The notes under the pieces: generated by a model
Told to the model about the DNA's origin: nothing
Database searches by the model: none
What the model saw: the letters and a program-made list of their open reading frames with translations, nothing else
Assembly: GCF_001641615.1 (NCBI RefSeq)
Contig: NZ_LRRU01000011.1
Location: 1-64,000 of the forward strand
Source: Pseudoalteromonas gelatinilytica
GTDB taxonomy: Bacteria; Pseudomonadota; Gammaproteobacteria; Enterobacterales; Alteromonadaceae
DNA: 64,000 nt
Direction: 5' to 3'
In this document: positions 8,436-17,090 of the stretch, piece by piece
Numbering within the stretch: position 1 is the stretch's first letter
Layout: the number at the start of each line of letters is the position of its first letter
Position numbers and translations under genes: made by a program

Positions 8436-8735
8436 GTAGGCGCGATTTTACATCGCGCAATAAAAAGATAACGCGCGAAATAAATTTCACGCCTACACCA
8501 CCGTAGGCGTCACGCTTGCTTGGCGCGTCTGACATACAGCACCCAGCCCACCTATAAACGCATAACCAAAATTGATCTTCAAACTGACAGCTCCTTAAAT
8601 TTTCGGCACTAAAGTACCTCCTACATGCATTACCGACAAACGCCACCATTCAGCTTCAAACTGACTGCTAAAAACTGAAAGCTTCTTAAATTTCGCGCCT
8701 ACATCAAAACGTAGAAACGGCTTTAGCCGTGAATA
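8436..8735. repeat. REP-like palindromes between the kinase and MBL genes
   Basis: GTAGGCGCGATTTTACATCG (from 8436) is a distinct REP subtype. An outward-facing pair follows: ...TTTCACGCCTAC (about 8472-8495) and GTAGGCGTCACGCTTGC (8503-8529). Then come the tail, an inverted GTAGGAGGTACTTTAGTG copy (about 8603-8625), another tail and GTAGAAACGGCTTTAGCC (about 8711-8733). No gene is seen. The MBL gene's own ribosome-binding site begins at about 8800. Confidence 0.72.
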
Positions 8736-8809
8736 GTTGAACGCTCACCCATTGCTCTATAAGTCAATAACTTCTATTCTAGAACCTCGCTTAAAATCAG
8801 GAGATTATT

Positions 8810-10213
8810 ATGCATATAAAACACCACGGAGCGGTGAAAGGCGTAACAGGGTCTTGCCACCAGCTATTTATTGATGATGCAAATTCTGTACTTGTTGATT
8901 GCGGTCTATTTCAAGGGGAAGACAGCAAACAAGACCTAGCAATTGAGTTTGATATATCAACCGTAAAAGCGCTAATTGTCACACATTGTCATATCGACCA
9001 TGTTGGTCGCATACCCTACTTACTGGCAGCTGGTTTTAAAGGGCCTATTTTTACCTCTATTGCTACCGCCAAGTTGTTACCCATGGTGATTGAAGATGCC
9101 TTAAAAGTGGGTGTAACTCGCGATGAAGCAATGATCCGCACTTGCTTAAAGTTACTAAAACAACAAATTATCTCTCTCGATTTCAATACATGGTACTCCA
9201 TTCCCGTAGGAGTGGGCTTTAGCCCCGAAAAAGTAGCCTCAAGTAATCAAAACCCCTTATATAAAATCCGCCTGCAACGTGCCGGGCACATTTTAGGGTC
9301 TGCCTATGTTGAAATTGAGCTAGGTAAAAAACCAAACACGCATAGAGTGGTATTTTCTGGTGATTTGGGTGCACCTTATACGCCATTATTACCAACGCCA
9401 AAACCACCTTACCGCGCCGATACATTAGTTATTGAGTCAACCTATGGTGATAAAAACCATCAAGGTCGTAAAGAGCGCGTAGCCGTTCTTAAAAAGGTTA
9501 TAGAACGTGCCGTCAGCGATAATGGCGTGGTACTCATACCCGCCTTTAGCATTGGCCGAACTCAGGAGCTACTCTATGAGTTTGAACAGCTTATTCACTC
9601 TGCAAGCAAACGTTCTATGTGGCATAAACTGCAAATTATTGTAGATTCGCCAATGGCAGCTAATTTCACGAATGAATATTTACACTTTAAAGCGCTATGG
9701 GATAACGAAGCAAAAAAACGCGTAAAACAAGGTCGCCACCCGCTCGACTTTAAGCAGCTACACACCATTGATAGCCACCAAGAACACCTTGCCCTGATTA
9801 ACTTTTTAACCTCCAAACAGCAACCAGCAATAATCATTGCCGCCAGCGGTATGTGTAATGGCGGCAGAATTGTTAATTACCTAGAACGGTTTTTGCCAGA
9901 CAAAACAACCGATGTCATTTTTGTTGGCTACCAAGGGCAAGGAACATTAGGCCGAGATATTCAAAAATACGGCCCACGCGGCGGCTATGTATTTATCGAT
10001 AATCAAAAAGTCATGATTAAAGCGCAAATTCATACCATTAGCGGCTACAGCGCCCATGCAGATCAAAAAGGACTTATCAGATTTGTCACCGGTATGCGCA
10101 AAAAGCCAAGTTTAATCAAAATCGTCCACGGCGATGAGCAAGCCAAACAGACACTAGCAGAAAAGCTTAAAGCAGAGTTAGGCGAAAGAGTAGAAATAGT
10201 GGTTAATGGTTAG
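8810..10213 (+). CDS. MBL-fold / beta-CASP RNase-like protein (YSH1/CPSF73 family)
   Basis: This 467-residue metallo-beta-lactamase-fold protein has the zinc motif HCHIDH at residues 59-64 and a later SGDLGAPYTPLLP. The beta-CASP insertion carries ASGMCNGGRIVNYL, and HTISGYSAHADQKGL supplies the C-terminal histidines. These are the hallmarks of CPSF73-like ribonucleases (COG1236), and RNA processing is the likely activity, although substrates of bacterial members are largely unknown. CAGGAG precedes the ATG at 8810. The stop codon lies inside the first units of a GGTTAGT array, so the extreme C-terminus (VVNG) is repeat-derived or was overwritten by repeat. Confidence 0.85.
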   Translation: MHIKHHGAVKGVTGSCHQLFIDDANSVLVDCGLFQGEDSKQDLAIEFDISTVKALIVTHCHIDHVGRIPYLLAAGFKGPIFTSIATAKLLPMVIEDALKVGVTRDEAMIRTCLKLLKQQIISLDFNTWYSIPVGVGFSPEKVASSNQNPLYKIRLQRAGHILGSAYVEIELGKKPNTHRVVFSGDLGAPYTPLLPTPKPPYRADTLVIESTYGDKNHQGRKERVAVLKKVIERAVSDNGVVLIPAFSIGRTQELLYEFEQLIHSASKRSMWHKLQIIVDSPMAANFTNEYLHFKALWDNEAKKRVKQGRHPLDFKQLHTIDSHQEHLALINFLTSKQQPAIIIAASGMCNGGRIVNYLERFLPDKTTDVIFVGYQGQGTLGRDIQKYGPRGGYVFIDNQKVMIKAQIHTISGYSAHADQKGLIRFVTGMRKKPSLIKIVHGDEQAKQTLAEKLKAELGERVEIVVNG

Positions 10214-10284
10214 TGGTTAGTGGTTAGTGGTTAGTGGTTAGTGGTTAGTGGTTAGTGGTTAGTGGTTAGTGGTTAGTGGTTAGT
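10201..10284. repeat. Heptamer tandem array GGTTAGT, 11 perfect copies
   Basis: Eleven perfect units (10208-10284) follow one degenerate GGTTAAT unit. The array overlaps the stop codon of the MBL gene and ends 19 nt before the ATG of the bS23-like gene, immediately upstream of its ribosome-binding site. Confidence 0.96.
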
Positions 10285-10302
10285 CAATACAAGGAGTTAG
10301 TT

Positions 10303-10650
10303 ATGAACTTTGAAAATCTAGATGTATGGAAACGGTCTGCACGATTAAGTGCTGAAATTTACAAATCAACAAATGAATTAAAAGACTTCGGCTTTAGAGA
10401 TCAGTTAACCCGCTCAGGCTTATCAGTGCCTAGCAACATTGCTGAAGGAGTTAGTCGTGAAAGTTACAAAGAGAAAAGTCGGTTTATAGATATCGCGAGA
10501 TCTTCGCTTGCAGAAACAAGAACACAAATTTATATAGGCCTGGAGATAGGCTACTTAGAACGTGAAAAAGCATTGTATTGGATATCAGAAACCAAAGAGT
10601 TAGGGGCCATGTTAACGGGTCTAAAACAACAGTTTGATAATAGAAGTTAG
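10303..10650 (+). CDS. bS23-type four-helix-bundle protein, copy 1
   Basis: This 115-residue all-helical protein belongs to the 23S-rRNA intervening-sequence/bS23 family (TIGR02436-like). Diagnostic segments are FENLDVWKRSARLS near the start, RDQLTRSGLSVPSNIAEG in the middle and the helix with SLAETRTQIYIGLEIGY. The ATG at 10303 is chosen because AAGGAG sits just upstream and because all paralogues start MNFE. Two further intact copies (16073-16420, 31204-31548) and two truncated copies (16507-16617, 16792-16908) occur in this window. The molecular role of stand-alone members is not established. They are often lodged in polysaccharide loci. Confidence 0.9.
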   Translation: MNFENLDVWKRSARLSAEIYKSTNELKDFGFRDQLTRSGLSVPSNIAEGVSRESYKEKSRFIDIARSSLAETRTQIYIGLEIGYLEREKALYWISETKELGAMLTGLKQQFDNRS

Positions 10651-10667
10651 TGGCTCTAACCACTAAC
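10646..10667. terminator. Inverted repeat between convergent genes
   Basis: GTTAGTGG and CCACTAAC form a perfect 8-bp stem with loop CTCTAA, overlapping the bS23 copy 1 stop codon. The arms are the repeat heptamer itself and its inverse. It lacks a clear T-tract, so terminator function is tentative. Confidence 0.4.
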
Positions 10668-10733
10668 CTCTAATATCTGACTTCTTATGTTTGACTCGAA
10701 TCTCGTCTCTCGCCTCGCTACTGCGAGTCGCTA

Positions 10734-12890
10734 CTATTTATAACTCTCATACGCTTCTTTCATTCGCGCTAGGTTGCTATAAATATAGCTCGAAGTTAAA
10801 CGACCGCGTTTAAACATTGTATTGTCTAAAGAGACTTGTGTAGAAGGAGCGTAACCTTGGTTGAACACCAGTCTATTTACTTCACCAATTTGTGTTGATA
10901 GGCCAATACGCCAAATATCACGGCCTTTTAACTGGCCAAACGGTGTGACTTTCATATCTTTACGTGGTGTAAGTGGGATACTCAAGCCAACCCCCGCTTT
11001 TTGCGCTTCGGTATCCTCATAGAATACTGCTATGTAGCTATCACCAAACCAAAAACGACTTTCAAGCTTCACGCCACTGTCACCATAAAAATACTTGCCA
11101 GCCGTAGCATGAAAAGTAATATCTTGCTCTACCCAGTTGTATTGGTATGTCAGTGTTTCGTACTCACGCGAGGCACGATAATCTGCATAATCAAAATAAG
11201 CAATTTTAGCACTTACTTTGTGGCGACCTTCTGGGCTTAACCAAGCTGTTTCGTTAATAATGGCTTTGTAATCAAAATAGTCTTTAAAGAAACCAATTTG
11301 CGTTTGGTTATAAAAGCCATACGGCAGTGCAAAGGTTTGATGCAGCATTGCATTTACAATACCTTCATCAAGGCTGTAATTATCAAATACACCATTATCT
11401 TCAAAGTCGCTGCTTTCATCTAAAATGGTTTGGCCTGTGACCTTTATACCACCCCCTTGCCAAAGCGGCACGTCAAGCTCGGCACGCAAGCCTACAGAGT
11501 AGTCAAATACGCCAAACTCTGTGGCATAAGTATTAGATAAAGCAGGGCTTAAAGTTAAGCGCGGTTTAAAGTAGGGGCTTGCCTCTGCTTTACCTGCCCA
11601 TACTACACCTTCAGGAATACTCGCTTTGCCTTGCTGTACATTTAAATCAGGGCTTACACCTTTTTCGATAAATAAGCGATAGTTTTCAACCTTGCCCTGA
11701 ATCGCAATTAAAGGGATGTCTGTTTTAGAAAGCTGTACATTAAAGTGAGTGCTTTCGTTAGTTACACTTTCAGCAATACGGCCAAGTACAACACCAATTG
11801 CATCAATGTCGTTGCGGTTAAATACCGAGTTTTCAAAGTTTACGAATACGGTATTCAGGTTATAACCAACCACTATATTTTCAAAGCCATCGTTAATCAG
11901 TGCTTGTTTTAATTCGATCACTTGGCTATTTAAAGTTGAGTTGGCTAGTTTTTGCGTATTGGCTGTTGGTGATTGTTTTACACTTGCTACTGTAAGGGCC
12001 TTTGCTTGTTCAGCTAATTCTGGCGCCATTGCAGTTTGTATAAAACCGATACCATGGTCATCAATTTTAGCTATTGGTTGAGTTGAAACTGGTGCTACAT
12101 AAGGGGCTGCTTCAACTTTTTTATAATTTTGTTTATCTTCACTCGAAAGCGGCATACTAAAGTTAACGCCCCAATAGGTGTCTTCATCTGAGTAATCAGC
12201 ATCACTATAAAAACGGCTGGTAAAGGTTAACTCGCCAATATCATAAAGCCACTTTTTAGGAATGGTTACTTTAACGGCGCTATTAAATGATGATGCATCA
12301 TATTCAGCTAATAGACTTAACCAACTTAGCGCTTGCCATTCAACACCAGCAAAAGCACCATTCATCTGCTCATTAACTCGTTTTCTCTGCTTTGCTCTTT
12401 CGCTAGTACTTATACCTGCAGAAAACCTAAAGTCCCAAAGCTCTTTTGAGGCTACAGCATAATAGGTTTCATAATGGTTAGCTACACCACCAATATCCTT
12501 GCCGCCAATAGCTAAGGTAAACCAATCTTTTGGAATATAAGGAATTTGATACTTAGCATTAAAAGATAAATCACGAATTTGCCAACTGGAATTTGGGCCA
12601 AAAAACTTATCATGCATAGTCTCTGAAGCAATGAGACCGCTGACTTCTAAACCTTCAAATAAACCTGCGCTCACTATAAAGTTATGACCATCCTTATACT
12701 TTACACCATAGTAATCTAGCTGATTATTGTATCCAAACCCTACAATCCCTTTATCTTGAACCTCAGCATTAGGGGTATTAATTAGGCCAGTATAACCAAC
12801 GAAAGATTGATGAGAATTAATTTGTTCAGCAAAAACAAGTGGTGAACTTAGAGCTATTGCACTACCTAAAAAGACATTTAGTTTAGACAT
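10734..12890 (-). CDS. YjbH-family outer membrane protein, exopolysaccharide associated
   Basis: This 718-residue secreted beta-strand-rich protein has a Sec signal peptide (MSKLNVFLGSAIALSSPLVFA). The N-terminal YjbH signature is FVGYTGLINTPNAEVQDKGI. Amphipathic alternation and aromatic-rich strands in both halves suggest outer membrane barrels, as in YjbH-family proteins linked to extracellular polysaccharide. The usual yjbEFG partners are not beside it. Here it is the last gene of locus A, downstream of galU, so it may contribute to export or anchoring of the capsule. Tandem repeats isolate it from galU. The start is chosen at the signal peptide. Confidence 0.8.
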   Translation of the reverse strand: MSKLNVFLGSAIALSSPLVFAEQINSHQSFVGYTGLINTPNAEVQDKGIVGFGYNNQLDYYGVKYKDGHNFIVSAGLFEGLEVSGLIASETMHDKFFGPNSSWQIRDLSFNAKYQIPYIPKDWFTLAIGGKDIGGVANHYETYYAVASKELWDFRFSAGISTSERAKQRKRVNEQMNGAFAGVEWQALSWLSLLAEYDASSFNSAVKVTIPKKWLYDIGELTFTSRFYSDADYSDEDTYWGVNFSMPLSSEDKQNYKKVEAAPYVAPVSTQPIAKIDDHGIGFIQTAMAPELAEQAKALTVASVKQSPTANTQKLANSTLNSQVIELKQALINDGFENIVVGYNLNTVFVNFENSVFNRNDIDAIGVVLGRIAESVTNESTHFNVQLSKTDIPLIAIQGKVENYRLFIEKGVSPDLNVQQGKASIPEGVVWAGKAEASPYFKPRLTLSPALSNTYATEFGVFDYSVGLRAELDVPLWQGGGIKVTGQTILDESSDFEDNGVFDNYSLDEGIVNAMLHQTFALPYGFYNQTQIGFFKDYFDYKAIINETAWLSPEGRHKVSAKIAYFDYADYRASREYETLTYQYNWVEQDITFHATAGKYFYGDSGVKLESRFWFGDSYIAVFYEDTEAQKAGVGLSIPLTPRKDMKVTPFGQLKGRDIWRIGLSTQIGEVNRLVFNQGYAPSTQVSLDNTMFKRGRLTSSYIYSNLARMKEAYESYK

Positions 12891-12974
12891 AAACTATTCC
12901 GAGTTAAAATTATAAAAATCCTTAAATTAGATTAAATATAACATTAGAAGTGAAAAACGAGAAGTTAATAGCGA

Positions 12975-13035
12975 AGGTGCTAGGTGCTAGGTGCTAGGTG
13001 CTAGGTGCTAGGTGCTAGGTGCTAGGTGCTAGGTG
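12975..13035. repeat. Heptamer tandem array AGGTGCT, about 8.7 copies
   Basis: Perfect units of AGGTGCT (CTAGGTG in another phase) lie in the galU-yjbH gap. The remainder of 12891-13134 shows only an AT-rich yjbH leader and a low-complexity stretch of TCTAACTTCTAATATC type. Confidence 0.95.
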
Positions 13036-13134
13036 AACAAGGTTTTATTGGGGGTGGGATAAAGCAAGTGGTTAAAAGCAATTAACTAACTTCTAACCAC
13101 TAAAGCCTGATATCTAACTTCTAATATCTTATTT

Positions 13135-14043
13135 TTAAACCGCTTTTAAATGTCGCTCTGCTGGCGCTACCATTTCGGTTACAAAATCAGTAAATTCTTC
13201 ACCTAGGTTTTCGTCACGCATGCTGTATTCAACAATCGCTTTTAAGTAACCTAGCTTGTCGCCACAGTCGTGGGCACGGCCACTCATGTGGAAAGCTTCA
13301 ACTATTTCATGCTTCATCAGCTCATCGATAGCGTCGGTAAGTTGAATTTCACCACCTGCACCCGCAGGTGTTTTCGCAAGTAATGGCCAAATCGCTTTAG
13401 ATAGAACATAGCGGCCAACAACAGCTAAGTTAGATGGTGCTTCTTCAGCTTTTGGCTTTTCGACCATGGTTTTAATTGGTGCACTTTCGCCCGCTTTAAT
13501 TTTCACGCCACCAATATCAGCAATACCATATTTATGTACGTTCTCTTGCGGTACTGGCTCAAGCATTATTTGGCTTGCTTTAACTTCATTAAAGCGCTTG
13601 ATCATAGCAGCAATGTTTTCAGTTTTTTGATCAGCAGTGTAGCTATCTAAAATTACGTCTGGCAGTACAACAACAAAATCGTCATCGCCAACAATTGGTT
13701 TTGCACACATAACAGCATGGCCTAATCCTTTAGCCTCACCTTGGCGTACGTGCATAATGGTTACATCTGGTGGGCAAATAGATCGTACTTCTTCAAGCAA
13801 AGTACGTTTTACACGTTTTTCGAGGGTTGCTTCAAGCTCAAAGCTGGTATCAAAGTGATTTTCAATGGCATTTTTAGAGCTGTGAGTAACGAGTACAACT
13901 TCCTTAATACCCGCAGCAACACATTCGTTTACTATATATTGGATAAGTGGTTTATCAACAAGAGGCAGCATTTCTTTAGGAATTGCCTTTGTCATCGGTA
14001 ACATACGTGTACCAAGGCCTGCAACAGGAATGACAGCTTTCAT
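13135..14043 (-). CDS. galU: UTP-glucose-1-phosphate uridylyltransferase GalU
   Basis: It makes UDP-glucose from UTP and glucose-1-phosphate. At 302 residues it matches bacterial GalU. The nucleotide-binding start [21 protein letters not shown], the loop [11 protein letters not shown] and a C-terminal [13 protein letters not shown] are all present. UDP-glucose feeds Ugd (38788-39954) and hexose incorporation in both polysaccharide loci. It follows the DHH gene on the same strand but is separated by a heptamer array, so its transcription may be independent. Confidence 0.96.
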   Translation of the reverse strand: MKAVIPVAGLGTRMLPMTKAIPKEMLPLVDKPLIQYIVNECVAAGIKEVVLVTHSSKNAIENHFDTSFELEATLEKRVKRTLLEEVRSICPPDVTIMHVRQGEAKGLGHAVMCAKPIVGDDDFVVVLPDVILDSYTADQKTENIAAMIKRFNEVKASQIMLEPVPQENVHKYGIADIGGVKIKAGESAPIKTMVEKPKAEEAPSNLAVVGRYVLSKAIWPLLAKTPAGAGGEIQLTDAIDELMKHEIVEAFHMSGRAHDCGDKLGYLKAIVEYSMRDENLGEEFTDFVTEMVAPAERHLKAV

Positions 14044-14196
14044 AATGTTTAGTCCCTTAATTGTAGTGATAAGAATAAATAATTACAAAGTATGAGTTAT
14101 TAACTCATTTTGCGCAATAGTAAAAAAAGATTTATAAACACGTTAGCAGTAATAATATTGACGGAGGATGAACAGGAAACGATAGGTTCTAGGATT

Positions 14197-14289
14197 TAGG
14201 AGCTAGGAGCTAGGAGCTAGGAGCTAGGAGCTAGGAGCTAGGAGCTAGGAGCTAGGAGCTAGGAGCTAGGAGCTAGGAGCTAGGAGCTA
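14197..14289. repeat. Heptamer tandem array TAGGAGC, about 13 copies
   Basis: Perfect TAGGAGC units (CTAGGAG phase) fill most of the gap between the DHH phosphoesterase and galU. Confidence 0.96.
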
Positions 14290-14326
14290 AAAGATGCTAG
14301 TGGCTGGGGGTGCCACTAGCAAGGGG

Positions 14327-15283
14327 TTAGTTATAAAAATTAACTAGAGTAGTAATAAACTGTTCAACTTGTTGTTGATCTAGTTCGTTTATACCTGCAG
14401 CTGCTGCGCGGCCGCCGCCGGTGGCAAATTGACTGCATACATCAACAGCGCCTTGTTTATTATTGAGTGGTGCTCTTACACTTACGGTAAAACTTCCTTT
14501 GTTATTATAGGTAAGCACTGCATGGGCTTTATTAGGTGCTTGGTTAGCAAGGTCGTTACCTAATACGCCACTTACACGGCGCGCCCATGGGGCGTCATCA
14601 AGTAAAATAACCTTTGCTGTATCGCAATTATGTAAAACCTTAGCGTCAGCCGCTTTTTGCATATCAGCTTTGTAGGCTTTTTCTAATACGTAATAAACCG
14701 ACTCACTGTCGTTAATGGCATCAAGAGGTGACTTATATTTTAGTAATTCGTTAAATAAGTCTTCTGGAGCAAAATGTAAATCAGCTACCTCGCTACCATA
14801 GCCGTTATAGTTAATATACGTGCCAAATGCTTTTAGTTGTGACTTTTCGAGCTCTGTTAAGCCTAGTTTATCGGCTTCGCTATCGGCTTTTGCAAATAAA
14901 TTATCGCCATAAGCAGCTGTAATAGCCCACAAGTGATATTGTTTTTCGATAAGGTCACTCACTATTAAGCTAGTACACATGTTTGCATCTAAATCGATAT
15001 GAGCAAATAAGTTTGCATGATTTGGAATATCACCCGCTTTATGATGATCTACATACATAACACGTGCTCCTACGCATAGGGCGTCGTGCAACTCTGCCAT
15101 GTTTTTTTCCATCGAAATATCAAGTACACGTATATTATCACCAGCTTGTGGAGTAATTTTTTTCAATAGCTGAATATCACGTTTAACACCGGTTACTTTC
15201 ACGCTTTCAACAGGGTTAGCGAGCTGCAACTGTAACAGTGCAATGATGCCATCGGCATCACCATTAAAAATATCGTAGTTCAT
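14327..15283 (-). CDS. DHH-family phosphoesterase, candidate PAP phosphatase
   Basis: This 318-residue DHH/DHHA1 protein has the N-terminal FNGDADGI with acidic residues D9 and D11, LDIS with D55, the family name motif VDHHKAG at residues 79-81, and a C-terminal GGGRAAAAG near residue 290 (most relatives have GGGH). Such enzymes hydrolyse phosphoester bonds in short oligonucleotides or 3'-phosphoadenosine-5'-phosphate. Its position next to cysC, in a locus with ATP sulfurylase and a sulfotransferase, suggests it may clear PAP, the inhibitory by-product of sulfation. That role is inference. A nanoRNase or another nucleotide substrate is possible. Confidence 0.72.
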   Translation of the reverse strand: MNYDIFNGDADGIIALLQLQLANPVESVKVTGVKRDIQLLKKITPQAGDNIRVLDISMEKNMAELHDALCVGARVMYVDHHKAGDIPNHANLFAHIDLDANMCTSLIVSDLIEKQYHLWAITAAYGDNLFAKADSEADKLGLTELEKSQLKAFGTYINYNGYGSEVADLHFAPEDLFNELLKYKSPLDAINDSESVYYVLEKAYKADMQKAADAKVLHNCDTAKVILLDDAPWARRVSGVLGNDLANQAPNKAHAVLTYNNKGSFTVSVRAPLNNKQGAVDVCSQFATGGGRAAAAGINELDQQQVEQFITTLVNFYN

Positions 15284-15299
15284 AAAATCTCAAAAATAA

Positions 15300-15430
15300 T
15301 AGAAGTTAGAGATTAGAGGTCAGATTAAAGATGTTATACGTCAGAGGTTAGATATCAGATTTTAGACGTCAGATATCAGAAAAAAGATATCAGAGGTCAG
15401 AAGAGAGAAATCAGATTTTAGACGCTAGGT
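15300..15430. repeat. Irregular AGATATCAGA-type low-complexity repeat
   Basis: The stretch is built of degenerate words such as TTAGATATCAGA, GTCAGATATCAG and TTTTAGACG. A similar stretch lies at 32590-32720, and short forms occur at 10672, 13105, 16438 and 16728. It is distinct from the strict 7-bp arrays. Confidence 0.65.
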
Positions 15431-15438
15431 TTCTGGCT

Positions 15439-16038
15439 CTAGATTTCTATAACCCCTGCTTCGCGTAAATAACCAATAATTTGTTCAACACTTTGCTCAA
15501 TGCTTTGCTCTGCTGTTTTTACATGGATCTCTGGTTGCTCGGGCACATCGAACGCCGAGCTAATACCTGTAAAATTAGGGATCTCACCGGCACGGGCTTT
15601 TTTGTATAAACCTTTAGGGTCGCGGCTTTCGCAAACCTCTAATGGCGTATCGATAAATACTTCTACAAATTCACCCTGGTTCATGATGCTGCGAGCACGA
15701 GCACGGTCTTCTTTAAATGGTGAAATAAACGCCGTTGATACGATTAAACCGGCATCAACAAACAGCTTAGCTACTTCACTAATACGGCGAATGTTTTCAA
15801 TACGGTCTTCGTCACTAAAAGTAAGCCCCTTGTTTAAGCCCATACGTACATTGTCGCCATCAAGCAGATAAGTATGACAACCTAATTCAAATAACTTAGC
15901 CTCAACCGCGTTCGCAATAGTAGACTTACCTGAGCCACTTAATCCCGTATACCAAAGTAATACCGGCTTATGCCCTTTGTGTTGTTCTTTTTCAGCACGC
16001 GAAACAGTTTGATCGTGCCATACAATGTTCTCGGTCAT
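15439..16038 (-). CDS. cysC: Adenylylsulfate (APS) kinase CysC
   Basis: It phosphorylates APS at the 3' position to give PAPS, the universal sulfate donor. It is 199 residues with Walker A GLSGSGKST at 32-40. The family segments LLDGDNVRMGLNKGLTFS, FISPFKEDRARAR and VFIDTPLEVCESRDPKGLYKKAR are all present. It stands alone rather than fused to CysN. Within the locus it lies between an SLC13 anion permease and a DHH phosphoesterase, away from any visible cysteine-biosynthesis reductase gene (no cysH, cysI or cysJ in the window), which points to sulfation rather than assimilation. Confidence 0.96.
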   Translation of the reverse strand: MTENIVWHDQTVSRAEKEQHKGHKPVLLWYTGLSGSGKSTIANAVEAKLFELGCHTYLLDGDNVRMGLNKGLTFSDEDRIENIRRISEVAKLFVDAGLIVSTAFISPFKEDRARARSIMNQGEFVEVFIDTPLEVCESRDPKGLYKKARAGEIPNFTGISSAFDVPEQPEIHVKTAEQSIEQSVEQIIGYLREAGVIEI

Positions 16039-16072
16039 GGTACCTCTTGGGTTTGGGTTCAGATTTCAGATT

Positions 16073-16420
16073 TCAGATTTCAGAGTCAAAACGATTCTTT
16101 AAACTTGTCAGCATAGCAGCTAACTCTTTTGACTCTGCAATCCAGCTTAAAGCAACTTCACGCTCTATATAACCAACCTCTGAACCAATGTAAATTTGAG
16201 TTCTAGCTTCAGCTAAAGAAGCTCTAGCAATATCAATAAAGCGACTCTTTTCTTTAAAGCTGTCTCTACAGACTCCCTCTGCAATATTACTTGGCACTGA
16301 AAGGCCCGAACGAGTAAGTTGACTCCTGAAAGCATAATCATTTAATTGAGAAGTGGTTTTATAAATTTCTGCACTTAATTTAACAGCTCTTTTCCAAACA
16401 TCTAACTTTTCAAAATTCAT
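16073..16420 (-). CDS. bS23-type four-helix-bundle protein, copy 2
   Basis: This 115-residue paralogue is closely similar throughout to copies 1 and 3 (FEKLDVWKRAVKLSAEIYK, RSQLTRSGLSVPSNIAEG, SLAEARTQIYIGSEVGY). AAGGAG lies upstream of the ATG at 16420. It sits 34 nt upstream of cysC on the same strand and could be co-transcribed with it. The tandem duplication carrying two truncated relatives begins 9 nt before its start codon. Function is unknown. The family also includes 23S rRNA intervening-sequence proteins, but there is no rRNA here. Confidence 0.9.
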   Translation of the reverse strand: MNFEKLDVWKRAVKLSAEIYKTTSQLNDYAFRSQLTRSGLSVPSNIAEGVCRDSFKEKSRFIDIARASLAEARTQIYIGSEVGYIEREVALSWIAESKELAAMLTSLKNRFDSEI

Positions 16421-16506
16421 CGCAGCTCAGCTCCTTCTGATATCTGACTTCTAATATCTTACCTCTATAAAGTTCGATTTAAAACGTAAAACACAGTGCA
16501 TTTACT

Positions 16507-16617
16507 TTAGAGTACTGAGAGGTAAGTGACAGGAACGCTAGGCAGAACTTTATATTTATATATTTCACATGCTAATCGTGATGACTTCTTCCACACATCC
16601 ATTTGTTCAAATTTCAT
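16507..16617 (-). pseudogene. Truncated bS23-like gene, fragment 1
   Basis: A good start (ribosome-binding GGGACTAATT then ATG at 16617) begins MKFEQMDVWKKSSRLACE and follows the bS23 family for about 20 residues to EIYK. It then diverges into unrelated sequence and stops after 36 residues. Only the first helix of the four-helix bundle remains. It is more divergent from the three intact copies than they are from one another, so it represents a separate lineage. Confidence 0.8.
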
Positions 16618-16791
16618 AATTAGTCCCTTCCCTATTGGTGAAATCCATTCACCACAAAACCTTATCGCAAAATAAACCTAGCGCCTAGTTCCCAACGTCT
16701 GAAGGCTTATTATCACCTAGCTCCTTCTGATATCTGACTTCTAATATCTTACCTCTATAAAGTTCGATTTAAAACGTAAAACACAGTGCAT

Positions 16792-16908
16792 TTACTTTAG
16801 AATACTGAGAGGTATGTGATAAGGGACGGTAGGCAGAACTTTATATTTATATATTTCACATGCTAATCGTGATGACTTTTTCCACACATCCATTTGTTCA
16901 AATTTCAT
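16792..16908 (-). pseudogene. Truncated bS23-like gene, fragment 2
   Basis: This is the second copy of the same truncated gene, carried by the 290-bp duplication. It has identical start and family-like residues and the same breakpoint after EIYKYKVLP, then a frame change caused by an indel, stopping after 38 residues. The shared breakpoint shows truncation came before duplication. Confidence 0.8.
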
Positions 16909-16976
16909 AATTAGTCCCTTGCCATTAAGTGAAATCCATTCACAACTAAACCTTATCGCAAAATAAACCTAGCGCC

Positions 16977-17090
16977 TAGAGCCTGAAGACATATTTCTAC
17001 CTAACGCCCAGCTCCTAGCAACCTAGCGCCTATCGCCTATTACCTAGCATCCTAGCACCTAGCCCCTAGTACCTAGCGCCTTATACCTAA
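16977..17090. repeat. Degenerate heptamer array CCTAGCN
   Basis: Decayed units (CCTAGCG, CCTAGAG, CCTAGCA, CCTATCG, CCTAGTA and others) continue up to the 3' end of the SLC13 gene. This appears to be an eroded counterpart of the perfect arrays elsewhere. Confidence 0.7.

Larger units (their letters stand above)
16429..16990. repeat. Tandem duplication, period 290 bp
   Basis: Copy one (16429-16718) and copy two (16719-about 16990) are nearly identical over most of their length, differing by scattered substitutions and a small indel. Each begins AGCTCCTTCTGATATCTG, carries the 5' end of a bS23-like gene, and ends with AAATAAACCTAGCGCCTAG. The duplication explains the absence of any full gene in the gap between 16420 and 17087. 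Confidence 0.9.
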
